Assembly: GCF_000633535.1 (NCBI RefSeq)
Contig: NZ_AYMR01000008.1
Coordinates: forward strand, 1 to 64,000
Direction of reading: 5' to 3'
Origin: Leifsonia aquatica H1aii
GTDB taxonomy: Bacteria; Actinomycetota; Actinomycetes; Actinomycetales; Microbacteriaceae
Length of the DNA stretch: 64,000 nt
The notes below the pieces were generated by a model. The model saw only the letters and a list, made by a program, of their open reading frames with translations, ran no database searches and had not been told where the DNA came from. Made by a program: the position numbers and the translations under genes. How positions within the stretch are numbered: the first letter of the stretch is position 1; every line of letters begins with the position of its first letter. Of the stretch, positions 32,639 to 41,749 are shown piece by piece.

Positions 32639-33934
32639 TCACTTGTACTGGGCGAGCTGCCGCTCGAGCGCGCTCTGGGCGTCGCTCAGGATGGAACCGA
32701 CGTCGCCGCCGGACCGGATGTCCGCGAACGCCTTGTTCACGACCGTCTCGAAGTCGGCATAGCCGATCGAGGAGGGGCGACGGGCGGCGTGCTCGTCGGA
32801 GTCGGTGGTCAGCACGTTGCCGTACTGCGTCGTCTCCTCCGGGGCCACGCCGTCGATGTAGTGGATGTACTTCGGGTACGCCTTCTGGTTGACCGGCGGG
32901 AGGTTGAACTTGGTCGAGGTGCCGACCGCCGCGTCGCTGTCGAGCGAGAGGTATCGGGCGAACTCCTGCGCCGCCTCCTTGTGCTGGCTGTAGGCGCTCA
33001 CTCCGACCGCCCACGAGTCGGTCGGGGTGACGACCTTTCCGCCCTCCTGGTACGGGAGCGGCGCCATCCCCCACTTGTCCGCGAGGGCGCTCTTCTGCAG
33101 GTCGGTGATGCGCGCCGGGCCGGCGATGTAGAAGGCGACCTTGCCCGATTTGAACAGATCGGGCATCTGCGCCGACTGGATGCCCTTCGGCGACAGCCCG
33201 TCGGAGTAGAGGGCCTTGTACCAGTCGCCGAACTTCTTCCAGTCGGTGGTGTCGACCGCAGGGGTCAGGTTCCCGCTGCCCGAGAGGCCGGTTCCGGCCC
33301 CCATCGACATCAGCACGGGCTGGAGGGCGTAGTAGGCGTCGACCTGCTCGAACGCGAAACCGTACTGGGCCCCGGCGCTCTGCGCCTTCTTCGCGGCGTC
33401 GAGCGTCTGCTCCCAGGTCCAGCGGCTCGCATTGTCGGCGCCGGGAGCGGTGACACCCGCCGCGGCGAGGAGGTCCTTGTTGTAGAACAGGAAGTTGTCG
33501 CTCGTCCACAGCGGGTACGCCCACTGCTTGTCGTTCCACGTGACGGACTTCACGCCGCCCGCGGTCAGGTCCTCCTTCATCGTCTTCGCGTCGGAGGACA
33601 CATCGGCGAGGAAGCCCTTCTGCACCATCGAGGGCAGACGGGGCGGGTCGACCGCGATCAGGTCGATGGAGGTGTCCTTCGACCCGAGGCGGGCCTGGGT
33701 CTGTGCGGCGATCTCGGTGAACGGGATGACCTGGAGGTCGACCGTGATGCCGGGATGGTCCGACTCGAAGGACTTGATGACGTCGTCGTAGACGCCCTGG
33801 TGCGGGGTGACGAAGGTGATGGTCTGGGTTCCGGTGGAGCCCGATCCCGATCCTCCGCCGGCCGTGCAGCCGGCTGTGAGCGACATCGCCGCGGCGGCGA
33901 CGACGGCGCCCGCGACTCTGACGGTTCGATTCAT
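32639..33934 (-). CDS. Extracellular solute-binding lipoprotein, in frame with LacI
   Basis: 431 aa from ATG 33934, behind AAAGAGGAA. Signal peptide with lipobox SLTAGCTA (Cys about 23). Family-1 SBP: TITFVTPHQGVYDDVIKSFE, IDLIAVDPPRLPSMVQKGFL, YPLWTSDNFLFYNKDLLAAA, KVAFYIAGPARITDLQKSAL and AAQEFARYLSLDSDAAVGTS. The reading frame continues upstream without a stop into the lacI gene, so either it starts independently at 33934 (favoured by the ribosome site and signal peptide) or it is also made as a LacI fusion. Confidence 0.88.
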   Translation of the reverse strand: MNRTVRVAGAVVAAAAMSLTAGCTAGGGSGSGSTGTQTITFVTPHQGVYDDVIKSFESDHPGITVDLQVIPFTEIAAQTQARLGSKDTSIDLIAVDPPRLPSMVQKGFLADVSSDAKTMKEDLTAGGVKSVTWNDKQWAYPLWTSDNFLFYNKDLLAAAGVTAPGADNASRWTWEQTLDAAKKAQSAGAQYGFAFEQVDAYYALQPVLMSMGAGTGLSGSGNLTPAVDTTDWKKFGDWYKALYSDGLSPKGIQSAQMPDLFKSGKVAFYIAGPARITDLQKSALADKWGMAPLPYQEGGKVVTPTDSWAVGVSAYSQHKEAAQEFARYLSLDSDAAVGTSTKFNLPPVNQKAYPKYIHYIDGVAPEETTQYGNVLTTDSDEHAARRPSSIGYADFETVVNKAFADIRSGGDVGSILSDAQSALERQLAQYK

Positions 33935-35017
33935 GCTAGGTTCCTCTTTCGGTGGGGACTGCCAGGCGTCTTCAGTGTTCGCCAACTCGGTCGGCGCCTG
34001 GTGGTTCTCATTCTTCGGATAGGGACAGCCGCAGGAGCGGCGTCGGACGAGCTGCATCTCACAGGTGAGGTGCTTGATCTCGCCCGCGTCCATGGGACGC
34101 GCGAGGGCCACGGCGTGGCGTGCGATCTCATGGAACGGCTGGGTGACCGTGGTCAGTGGAGGGGTGCTGAAGCGCGACTCGTCCGTCCCGTCGAACGAGA
34201 TCAGCGCGACGTCCTCCGGGACGCGGATGCCGTGCTCGGCGGCGGCCGCCAGCAGGCCGATCGCCTGCTGCTCGCTCGCGACCAGCACCGCATCCGGCAC
34301 ATCGGCGGCGAAGAGCGCGGTCCCGGCCGCATAGCCGCCCGCACGCGTGAACGGCGCCTGCACGAGAAGGTCGTCCCCGTTGGGCAGGCCGGCGGCTTTG
34401 AGCGCCTTGCGCCATCCGCCGATCCGCTCGACCGCAGTGAACAGGGCGGAGGGGCCGGCGACCGTCGCGATCCGGCGGTAGCCGTGGCCGATCAGGTGCT
34501 CCGTGGCGATCACGGCACCCTCGAAGTTGTCGACGACGACGGACGCGACGCCGAGCGTGGGATCGTAGCGGTCGAGGACGACGACGGGGGTCCCCTCGTC
34601 GAGCGCGGCCTCCACGTGTGCGTGGTGACCGACGCCGACGTAGAGCAGGCCGTCGACGCGTCGCCCGATGAAGCTGTCGATCAGCCGGGCCTCGCGCTGC
34701 CCGCTCTCGGCGGAGTTGCCGAGCAGCAGGACGCGGCCTGTGGCGAAGACCTCGTCCTCGATGGCCCGCGCGAGGGCGGCGAAGAAGGGGTTGGAGATGT
34801 CGGGGACGACCAGCCCGAGCACGCCGGACGACCCGGACGCGAGCGCCTTGGCGATCGTGTTGGGGCGGTACCCGGTGGATTTGATGGCCGCGAGGACGCG
34901 CAACCGCGTCTCCTCGGCGACCGGACGCGGTCCGTTGTTGACGACGTAGCTGACGACGGCCTCCGACGTTCCCGCCGCGCGCGCGACATCGCCGCGGGTG
35001 ACCCGCTTGGCGCTCAT
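33935..35017 (-). CDS. LacI-family regulator lacking its own stop codon
   Basis: About 361 codons from ATG 35017, which overlaps the ribokinase-like stop by four bases. HTH: VTRGDVARAAGTSEAVVSYV and VNNGPRP at the N-terminus, then a periplasmic-binding-like core (VLGLVVPDISNPFFAALARA, RVDGLLYVGVG, VVVLDRYDP, GYRRIATVAGP, EDVALISFDGTDESRF). The usual family end is at LVRRRSCGCP, about residue 333. Beyond it the frame stays open for some 28 codons and enters the binding-protein gene. A TGA lies one base out of frame there (complement of about 34008-34010). One indel, or true loss of the stop, explains this. Confidence 0.82.
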
Positions 35018-35973
35018 GCCGACGCTCCCGCGGAATCGAGCCGGCGCTCGACCTCGTCGGCGGACGCGTAGGACTCCGCCGCACCCGGTCGGGCGACGGA
35101 GAGCGACGCCGCAGCGGAGGCCCACACCATCGCCTCCGGCAGGTCCGCGCCGCGCGCGAGCCGCGCGCAGAGCGAGCCGACGAAGGAGTCGCCCGCGCCT
35201 GTGGTGTCGACGACCGCTTCGGCACGGAATCCGGGCACCGACCACGTCTCACCGCCCCGCGCCGCGATGGCGCCTGCGGCGCCGAGGGTGATGACCACCG
35301 ACCGGGAGACGGCGGCCAGCGCGTGCAGGATCTCGATGTGCCCGCGCGCATCCGATCCGCGTCTCGCGGCGATGTCGGCCGCTTCGTGCTCGTTCACCAC
35401 GAGCGGGTCGGCCTGAGCCAGCACTTCGTCCGGAAGGTCGACGACCGGGGCGAGGTTGAGCACGAAACGGGAGCCGCTGCTCGTGGCGCTGAGCGCCGCC
35501 TGCACGATCGCCGCCGCGGGGATCTCCCCCTGGGTCAGGACGACGGGAGCCGAGAGCCCCCGGGCGAAGGCGCGGGCGACGGACTCGGCCCCGAGCCGGG
35601 CATTGGCGCCCGCATCGACGATCACGTAGTTCTCCCCGTGGGCATCCACCGCGATCGAGGCGGTACCGGTGGCGGCACGCGGATCGCGCTCGACCGCGGC
35701 CGTGCGCACGCCGAACGCCGTCAGAGCGTCGACGGCCTCGGCACCGGCGGCATCCGCACCCGTCGTGGCCACGAACTCCACCAGGATGCCGGCCCGCGCG
35801 GCCGCGACCGCCTGGTTCGCCCCCTTGCCTCCGAGCCCGCGGCGCCCGGCGACAGCCGTGACCGTCTCGCCCGGGAGGGGGAACCGCTCGACGAAGGCGA
35901 AGCGGTCCTCGTTCACCGAGCCGATCACGAGCAGGTCCGCGGCGGTGCGGTCGGGCGACGGGTGCTCGTTCAT
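35014..35973 (-). CDS. PfkB-family sugar kinase (ribokinase-like)
   Basis: 319 aa from ATG 35973 (AGAGAGGA upstream). PfkB signatures: the N-terminal GRRGLGGKGANQAVAAARAG and the C-terminal AVVDTTGAGDSFVGSLCARL, where the Asp of GAGD is the catalytic base. The length matches ribokinases. As the first gene of an operon with LacI, an ABC importer and a nucleoside hydrolase, ribose released from nucleosides is the probable substrate. A deoxyribose or nucleoside kinase activity cannot be excluded. Confidence 0.88.
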   Translation of the reverse strand: MNEHPSPDRTAADLLVIGSVNEDRFAFVERFPLPGETVTAVAGRRGLGGKGANQAVAAARAGILVEFVATTGADAAGAEAVDALTAFGVRTAAVERDPRAATGTASIAVDAHGENYVIVDAGANARLGAESVARAFARGLSAPVVLTQGEIPAAAIVQAALSATSSGSRFVLNLAPVVDLPDEVLAQADPLVVNEHEAADIAARRGSDARGHIEILHALAAVSRSVVITLGAAGAIAARGGETWSVPGFRAEAVVDTTGAGDSFVGSLCARLARGADLPEAMVWASAAASLSVARPGAAESYASADEVERRLDSAGASA

Positions 35974-36003
35974 CGGGTCCTCTCTGACGGGAAGTGAGAC
36001 GAA

Positions 36004-36025
36004 TCTACGCGCATTGTCTACGCGC
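36004..36025. promoter_or_regulatory. Tandem TCTACGCGC repeats upstream of the nucleoside operon
   Basis: TCTACGCGC occurs at 36004-36012 and 36017-36025, a 13-base period, about 31 bases before the ribokinase-like ATG. Its location suggests a binding site for the LacI-type regulator of the operon, although LacI sites are usually symmetric, so this is tentative. Confidence 0.4.
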
Positions 36026-36085
36026 GTCAACTCGGTGTCTCGAACTCCCCAGGACGCCGCTCGGAGGACGCGGCGACCTGCGCCG

Positions 36086-37816
36086 CTACCTCCGCCGGCC
36101 GGGCACGATCGCGACCGCGAGCGGCACGACGGAGGCGATCATCAGGACCGTGCCGAGCACGGCGTCCTGCGGATGGAGGATCGCCCCGGCGACGAGCACG
36201 CCGGCGAACACCACCGCCGCGACGAGCCGCCGGGCGGTGCGTTCCAGGCGCTCGACCCGCCGTTCGAGGCGGGGTGAGGACACCGCGATGGTGCCGTCCT
36301 CGACCCGGTCGATGAGGGAGTCGACCCGTTTGGGCAGCCGCCAGGCCACGCCCGCGATGGCGAGCGCCTCCTTCGCGAAGTCCTGGACGACGTTGCCGCG
36401 TTCATCGCGCAGCAACTGCTGCGCGTACGGCTCCACCGAATCCCACAGGTTGAACTCGGAGTCGAGCGCACTGCACACACCCGAGGTCAGCGACATCGCG
36501 CGCACGATGAGGAGGAAGTTCTCCGGCAGCTGAAACGGCAGCGCGCGCACCACGTCGCCGAACTGCCGGCCGAAGTCACGGAACTCGCGCGGGTCCACCT
36601 CGCGCAGCTCAGCGAAGCCCATCCCGCCGAAACGGGCGAACAGCTGGGTCATCGCCTGCTCCAGCTGCGACGTGTCGGCGGAGGGCAGCAGCACGCCGAC
36701 GTCGCGCATCGCGTCGACCAGCCCCTTCCCGTCGCGGGAGGCCGCAGCGATCAGCAGCTTGCGCAGGCCGGTCCGCAGCGTGGTCGGCACCTCGCCCATC
36801 ATGCCGAAGTCGATGAACGTGAGCCGCCACGGGCGCTCCCCCTCGGCGGCGCCGGGGAGCGGCGAGACGAAGATGTTGCCCGGATGCGGGTCGGCGTGGA
36901 AGAACCCGTTCGTGAAGAGCTGGTCGAACATCACGGCGGCGAACACCGGCGCGACCTCGGCGGGGTCGATGCCCGCGGCGCGCAGGGACACCGCGTCGGT
37001 GATCTTGATCGCGGTCACATCCTCGAGGGTGAGCACGCGGCGCGTGGTCCGCTCCCAGGCGACCGCCGGAACCGCCACCCGGCCGTCGGCGGCGAAGTCC
37101 TCCGCGAACCGTTCCGAGCTCGCCGCCTCGTGCAGGTAGTCGATCTCCTCCAGGCTGGTCCGGGCGAACTCCTCGACCAGCTCCGGCGCGTCGACGCGGT
37201 CGGAGACCAGCCGCACGTGACTGAGCCAGCGCCCGACGCGGCGCAGCGCGGACAGGTCCACCTCGACGATCGCGCCGATCCCGGGTCGCTGCACCTTGAT
37301 CACGACCGCCTCCAGCCCGGTCTCCTCGGCGTCCTGGGCCGAGAGCCGCGCCCGGTGCGCCTGACCGAGGGAGGCCGCGGCGACGGGAGTCTCGTCGACC
37401 CAGGCGAACGCCCGCTTCAGCGGCACGCCCAGCTCGGACTCGGCGAGCGCGCGGATCGCCGGGAACGGCACCGCGGGGACCTCGTCCTGCAGCCCTTCGA
37501 GCTCCGCCGTGATCTCCGGCGGGAGCACGTCGAGCCGCGACGACATGAACTGGCCGACCTTGATCATCAGGCCGCCAAGGTCGACCGCGAGCACGTGGAA
37601 GCGCTGCGCGAAGCGCTGCATCCGCTTCGACCGGGTGCGTTCGGCGATCCGCGCCAGCCCGATCCGGGGCAGCAGCAGCTCGTACCACCAGGTGACCGCG
37701 AGATTCCAGCCGGCGAAGCGCAGGATGCGGCGGTAGCGGCGGCGGGTGTCCCCCGCCGCCGCCCCGTCGGCCTCCGTGCGCGCCGGTTCGCCGCCCTCCG
37801 GGCGAACGGACGTCAC
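36086..37816 (-). CDS. ABC1/AarF/UbiB-family atypical kinase
   Basis: 576 aa. UbiB core: the N-terminal extension LGGLMIKVGQFMSSRLDVLP (KxGQ motif), the Ala-rich loop ETPVAAASLGQAHRA, the invariant Lys in VVIKVQRPG, DYLHEAASSERFAEDF, the catalytic FFHADPHPGNIF and metal-binding LTFIDFGMMGE. Two TM helices end the protein (about 525-570). UbiB proteins are ATPases that support quinone or isoprenoid lipid metabolism. The Microbacteriaceae role is uncertain. Four bases separate its ATG end from the padR stop, on the same strand, so the two are probably cotranscribed. Confidence 0.93.
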   Translation of the reverse strand: MTSVRPEGGEPARTEADGAAAGDTRRRYRRILRFAGWNLAVTWWYELLLPRIGLARIAERTRSKRMQRFAQRFHVLAVDLGGLMIKVGQFMSSRLDVLPPEITAELEGLQDEVPAVPFPAIRALAESELGVPLKRAFAWVDETPVAAASLGQAHRARLSAQDAEETGLEAVVIKVQRPGIGAIVEVDLSALRRVGRWLSHVRLVSDRVDAPELVEEFARTSLEEIDYLHEAASSERFAEDFAADGRVAVPAVAWERTTRRVLTLEDVTAIKITDAVSLRAAGIDPAEVAPVFAAVMFDQLFTNGFFHADPHPGNIFVSPLPGAAEGERPWRLTFIDFGMMGEVPTTLRTGLRKLLIAAASRDGKGLVDAMRDVGVLLPSADTSQLEQAMTQLFARFGGMGFAELREVDPREFRDFGRQFGDVVRALPFQLPENFLLIVRAMSLTSGVCSALDSEFNLWDSVEPYAQQLLRDERGNVVQDFAKEALAIAGVAWRLPKRVDSLIDRVEDGTIAVSSPRLERRVERLERTARRLVAAVVFAGVLVAGAILHPQDAVLGTVLMIASVVPLAVAIVPGRRR

Positions 37817-37820
37817 CCCG

Positions 37821-38378
37821 TCAGTCCTGAGCGAGGATCGAGTACAGCCGTCGTCGTGCCTCGTCGAGCACGGTCACGGCCTGCTGGACCTGCTCGGGCG
37901 TCCCGGTGCGGCGCACCTGGGCGGCCGCCTGCGCCAGCTCGACGCCGGCCTTCGGCAGCGGCCCGAAGGCGTCGCCCGGCATGCCGCCGGTGCTGCCGGC
38001 CCCGGACTCCCACGGTGCGGGCCCGGCCTCCTCGGCCTCGGCGCGACCGGCTTCGGTCAGCGCGTACGTCTTGCGGCCGTTCGACTCCTCGGCCGTGAGG
38101 AGCCCCTCGTCGGCCAGCAGCTGGAGGGTCGGGTAGACGGAACCGGCGCTGGGCTTCCAGCTGCCGCCGCTGCGCTCCTCGATCTCGCGGATGATCTGGT
38201 AGCCGTGCATCGGCTTCTCGGCGAGCAGCGCGAGCACGGCCGCGCGCACGTCGCCGCGACCCATCCTCGTGCCGACCCGCTTCTCGAACGTCGAGCGCAA
38301 CTGCTCGAACGCCTGCCACATGCCCTCGGGCCCGCCGACGCCGAAACCGCCGGCCGGGAACGAATTCGAACCGCTCAT
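37821..38378 (-). CDS. PadR-family regulator with Gly-rich N-terminus
   Basis: 185 aa from ATG 38378 with AGGAGG upstream. The N-terminus is Gly/Phe-rich (about 1-20). The PadR winged helix follows: VRAAVLALLAEKPMHGYQII, REIEERSGGSWKPSAGSVYP, TLQLLADEGLLTAEESNGRK, YALTEAGRAEAEE. A C-terminal helical dimerisation region (ARRRLYSILAQD) follows. It probably controls itself and the downstream UbiB-family gene. A palindrome at 38413 lies 35 bases upstream of the ATG. Confidence 0.9.
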   Translation of the reverse strand: MSGSNSFPAGGFGVGGPEGMWQAFEQLRSTFEKRVGTRMGRGDVRAAVLALLAEKPMHGYQIIREIEERSGGSWKPSAGSVYPTLQLLADEGLLTAEESNGRKTYALTEAGRAEAEEAGPAPWESGAGSTGGMPGDAFGPLPKAGVELAQAAAQVRRTGTPEQVQQAVTVLDEARRRLYSILAQD

Positions 38379-38403
38379 GATGTCCTCCTCAGGAGTCGTC
38401 AAC

Positions 38404-38427
38404 GATACTCAACGATATATCGCTCAA
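38404..38427. promoter_or_regulatory. PadR autoregulatory site candidate (CGATATATCG)
   Basis: Perfect 10-bp palindrome CGATATATCG at 38413-38422, with the direct repeat CAACGATA immediately beside it (38400 and 38410). It is AT-rich in a 70% GC context and 35 bases upstream of padR, typical for a promoter-operator. Confidence 0.55.
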
Positions 38428-38466
38428 TAGCAACGGGGAGCCGTTCTCGACAACCTCCCAGACGAG

Positions 38467-38522
38467 ACTCGTGCCGAATGTGGGGAATGGGCTGCGCGGA
38501 GTCGACGTGTGGCACGAATCGA
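38467..38522. repeat. Degenerate member of the CATTCGGCACGAATG repeat family
   Basis: Contains CTCGTGCCGAATGTGGGGAA and, in inverted sense, TGTGGCACGAATCGA. The stretch GAATGTGGGGAATGGGCTGCG aligns with GAATGTCGGGAATGCGGCGCG at 48001 (20 bases compared). It lies between divergent padR and araC genes and is diverged relative to the copies at 8092 and 47985. Confidence 0.5.
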
Positions 38523-38578
38523 CGCGACGTGACGCGCGCTCGCGACACCGCAGAGCCCGCCGATACGCTGAGGCGGAC

Positions 38579-39421
38579 ATGGACTCGTATCGGCAAGCGG
38601 ACTGGGATGCCAGCGGAGCGCATCCGTCCAGCGTCGTCTCGCCCTACCTCATGGGCACCGGCGTCGTGACCGGGGACGACGGGCACGCCCGGCCGATCTC
38701 GCCGCCGCACACGCATCCGGACGCGATGCTCGCCTGGTGCTATCGCGGCACGGTGTGGGTGTACCTGCAGGACACGATGTGGCGCCTCGCGCCCGGGCAG
38801 GGCGTGTGGATCCCGGCGCTCACCCCGCACACCGCCCGCCACGATCGCGACTCGACCGGCTGCTACACCTACATCCCCGACACCGCGCTCGTGGCGGCCG
38901 TCACCGAGGTCAGCCGCGTGCTGGTGCCCCGTGCGGTCCAGGAGATGCTGCTGCATCTGGGCATCAATGACATGGATGACGCGCTGCGCATCCGCATCCA
39001 GTCGGTGCTGATCGAGATGCTCCAGCAGCCGGCGACCGAAGCCCTGGAGGGCTGGGGCGAGGTCCCGCTCCCGGCCGACGAGCGGGTGCGCGCGCTGGTG
39101 CAGGCGGTGCTCGCCGATCCTGGCGACACCCGCTCGGCCCGGCAGCTCTTCGCCACACACGGCCTTCACGAGCGCACTGTGCTTCGCGTGTTCACTCGTG
39201 ACATCGGGATGACGTTCGGCCGGTGGCGCACGGGTGTGCGGATGGCACTGGCCACTCGGCTCATCGTCGACGGCACACCGATCGGGGCGGCAGCGCATCG
39301 CTGCGGCTATTCCACGACCAGCGCCTTCTCGGCCGCCTTCAAGGACCGTTACGGGATGACGCCGCGCCAGCATGTGGCACGCGTTCAGGCCGACTCCGCT
39401 CATCGCCTGTACTGGCGCTGA
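38579..39421 (+). CDS. AraC-family regulator with cupin N-terminus
   Basis: 280 aa from ATG 38579. Cupin-like sensor (about 30-120): ARPISPPHTHPDAMLAWCYR, MWRLAPGQGVWIPALTPHTA. The C-terminal pair of HTH motifs (about 180-270): SARQLFATHGLHERTVLRVF, IGAAAHRCGYSTTSAFSAAF and KDRYGMTPRQHVAR. The gene stands 154 bases before the siderophore operon on the same strand. An IdeR box separates them, so AraC is more likely an independent or additional regulator than part of the operon. Ligand unknown. Confidence 0.88.
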   Translation: MDSYRQADWDASGAHPSSVVSPYLMGTGVVTGDDGHARPISPPHTHPDAMLAWCYRGTVWVYLQDTMWRLAPGQGVWIPALTPHTARHDRDSTGCYTYIPDTALVAAVTEVSRVLVPRAVQEMLLHLGINDMDDALRIRIQSVLIEMLQQPATEALEGWGEVPLPADERVRALVQAVLADPGDTRSARQLFATHGLHERTVLRVFTRDIGMTFGRWRTGVRMALATRLIVDGTPIGAAAHRCGYSTTSAFSAAFKDRYGMTPRQHVARVQADSAHRLYWR

Positions 39422-39504
39422 GCGCGTCACGACTGTCCGAATCGCCGCCCAACTCGTCCGTCTGACGACACTTCCCCGCTCTTCGGCGTTCTAGCATCGG
39501 GTTA

Positions 39505-39523
39505 TTAGGTTAGCTTTACCTAA
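39505..39523. promoter_or_regulatory. IdeR/DtxR iron box
   Basis: TTAGGTTAGCTTTACCTAA, a 19-bp palindrome differing from the DtxR/IdeR consensus TTAGGTTAGCCTAACCTAA at few positions. It lies 52 bases upstream of the ATG of the siderophore-binding protein. Fe(II)-loaded repressor would shut the operon off when iron is plentiful. Confidence 0.88.
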
Positions 39524-39575
39524 CTTCGGCCGCGTCGTCGCGGCATCCTTCCCCATCCCTTCGCAAAGGAGAGCC

Positions 39576-40637
39576 ATGCCCTTCCCCCTCGCGCGCCCGA
39601 AAGCGCGCCGAGCCTCCGCCCTCGCCGCCGTCGCCGTCGCCGCCGTGCTCGCCATGACCGCGTGCACGACCGGTGCTGAAGGCACCTCGTCTACCAGCTC
39701 CGCGACCGGCGGCGTCGTGATCACGCACGCCCACGGCTCCACCACCATCAGCGAGAAGCCGAAGCGCATCGTCGCCCTCGGCTGGATGACGCCGGACATC
39801 GTCGCCGCGCTCGGCGAGAACCCCGTGGGCATCGAGAAGGTCTGGGGCGCCGGCGAGAGCGGATACCAGCCCTGGTTCGAGAAGTACGTCACCGCCGAGT
39901 ACGGCGCGACCCCCCAGCTCATCCCGTCCGCCGAGGAGGGTCCCAACTACGAGGCGATCAAGGCGCTCAAGCCCGACCTCATCCTGGGCCTGTACTCGGG
40001 ACTCAGCGACATCGAGTACAAGCGCCTGACCGAGATCGCGCCGACCGTCCCCTACATCGAGGGCCCGTGGAACCCTGGGACGTGGGAGGACATGACCCGC
40101 ACCGTCGGCAAGGCGATGTGGGAAGACGAGAAGGCCGAGAAGCTCGTCGATGAGACGGAGGATCTGGTCACCTCCCTCGCCGACGCCCACCCCGAGTTCC
40201 ACGGCAAGACCTTCGTCTGGGGCCTGACGCTCAACGAGGGCGGCACCGACCTCGGTGTCTACCTGAAGTACGATCCCCGCGTGCGCATCACCGAGGCGCT
40301 CGGATTCACCTCCACCTCGGCGATGGACACCTTCCTCTCGACCGCGGAGGGCGACAACTGGTACACCGGCGTCAGCCTGGAGAAGCTCTACGACGTGCAG
40401 GCCGATCTGTTCGCCGCCTGGGGTGGCAGCGCCGCCGAGGGCGAGTACACCGTGGACAACAAGGTCGTCTCACGGTGGAACCCGGTCGAGAAGAAGGCCT
40501 ACGTGATCTACGCCGACGACGCCGAAGCCTCCGCCATCAGCGCACCGACCGTGCTCTCCCTGAAGTACATCCTCCCGAAGTACGTCGACGACCTCGCGGC
40601 CGCTCTGCAGGGCACGCCGACGATCTCCGGCACGTGA
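39576..40637 (+). CDS. Iron-siderophore binding lipoprotein
   Basis: 353 aa behind AAAGGAG. Signal peptide with lipobox LAMTACTT (Cys about 29). A type III periplasmic-binding fold follows: KRIVALGWMTPDIVAALGEN, EGPNYEAIKALKPDLILGLY, GKTFVWGLTLNEGGTDLG, ALGFTSTSAMDTFLSTAEGD, and the long connecting helix between. This is the FecB/FhuD family. It binds a ferric siderophore for the permeases encoded next. The stop overlaps the next start by four bases (GTGA). Confidence 0.92.
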   Translation: MPFPLARPKARRASALAAVAVAAVLAMTACTTGAEGTSSTSSATGGVVITHAHGSTTISEKPKRIVALGWMTPDIVAALGENPVGIEKVWGAGESGYQPWFEKYVTAEYGATPQLIPSAEEGPNYEAIKALKPDLILGLYSGLSDIEYKRLTEIAPTVPYIEGPWNPGTWEDMTRTVGKAMWEDEKAEKLVDETEDLVTSLADAHPEFHGKTFVWGLTLNEGGTDLGVYLKYDPRVRITEALGFTSTSAMDTFLSTAEGDNWYTGVSLEKLYDVQADLFAAWGGSAAEGEYTVDNKVVSRWNPVEKKAYVIYADDAEASAISAPTVLSLKYILPKYVDDLAAALQGTPTISGT

Positions 40638-41749
40638 CCGCGGGGGTGTCGACACCGACCTCGCTCGCGGCTCGACCCGTGACGGGCGACGGCGCGGTCA
40701 CCCCCGGCTCCGGTGCGGAAGGCCGTCGCGACCGCGGCGACCTCCCGCACCGCAACGGAGTGCGGGTGGCCGGCCTGTTCATCGCCGCGGCCGTGCTGAT
40801 GGCCGCCGCGATCGCCTCCCTCGCGATCGGCAACCGTGGCATCGACCCGGTCACCGTGCTCCGCGCCCTCACCGCGTACGACGACGCGAACCCGCTGCAC
40901 CTCATGGTCGTCGAGCTCCGCGTGCCGCGCACCGTCCTCGGGATCGCCGTGGGAGCCGCGTTGGCGGTCTGCGGCGCCCTGATCCAGGCGTTCACCCGCA
41001 ACCCCCTCGCCGACCCCGGCATCCTCGGGGTGAACGCAGGAGCGTCGTTCGCCGTGACCTTCGCGGTCGGCGTCCTGGGCCTGACCGCGCCGGGAGCCTA
41101 TGTGCCGTTCGCACTCGCCGGCGCCCTCGTCCTGACCCTCCTCGTGTACGCCCTCGGCTCGTTCGGATCCTCCGGCGCGACCCCGTTGAAGCTCACCCTC
41201 GCCGGTGTCGCGCTGGGCGCCGCCTTCACCGGGCTCACCACCGCGATCGTGCTGCAGAACCACAGCACCCTGCAGGTCATGCGCTTCTGGGGCGTCGGCT
41301 CCATCGGCGGACGCACCCTCGACCAGCTCGCGTGGGCGCTACCGCTGATCGCGTGCGGGCTGCTCCTCGGCCTCCTGAGCGCGCGCTCCCTGAACGCTCT
41401 CGCGCTCGGCGACGACCTGGCCCAAGCGCTCGGCGCGCGCATCGCCTGGACGCGCATCCTGGTGATCGTCGCCGTCACCCTCCTCGCAGGCACGGGCGTC
41501 GCCGCTGCCGGCCCCATCGCGTTCGTCGGCATAATGATCCCGCACCTGGTCCGCTGGTTCACCGGTCCCGACCAGCGTTGGGTGCTCGCCTACTCGGCCG
41601 TCGTCGGCCCCGTCTTCCTGCTTCTCGCCGATGTGCTGGGCCGTGTCGTGCTCCCCAGCGGCGAGTTGCGGGTCGGCATCGTCACGGGTCTGCTGGGTGC
41701 GCCGGTGCTCGTGGCGCTCGTGCGCCGCAAGCAGGTGAGCACACTGTGA
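40634..41749 (+). CDS. FecCD-family iron-siderophore permease 1
   Basis: 371 aa from GTG 40634 in the GTGA overlap. A longer frame upstream has no support. A disordered N-terminus (about 1-40) precedes ten TM helices with the FecCD patterns RVPRTVLGIAVGAALAVCGA, LIQAFTRNPLADPGILGVNA, GARIAWTRILVIVAVTLLAG and GPIAFVGIMIPHLVRWF. It forms half of the transmembrane channel with the next gene. The stop and next start share GTGA at 41746. Confidence 0.93.
   Translation: MTAGVSTPTSLAARPVTGDGAVTPGSGAEGRRDRGDLPHRNGVRVAGLFIAAAVLMAAAIASLAIGNRGIDPVTVLRALTAYDDANPLHLMVVELRVPRTVLGIAVGAALAVCGALIQAFTRNPLADPGILGVNAGASFAVTFAVGVLGLTAPGAYVPFALAGALVLTLLVYALGSFGSSGATPLKLTLAGVALGAAFTGLTTAIVLQNHSTLQVMRFWGVGSIGGRTLDQLAWALPLIACGLLLGLLSARSLNALALGDDLAQALGARIAWTRILVIVAVTLLAGTGVAAAGPIAFVGIMIPHLVRWFTGPDQRWVLAYSAVVGPVFLLLADVLGRVVLPSGELRVGIVTGLLGAPVLVALVRRKQVSTL

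Noticed and set aside
32789-35071. A 760-codon open frame on the plus strand opposite LacI and the binding protein
   Set aside because: It is antisense to two well-supported genes, gives low-complexity His/Arg/Gly/Asp text without domains, and arises from GC-rich third positions.
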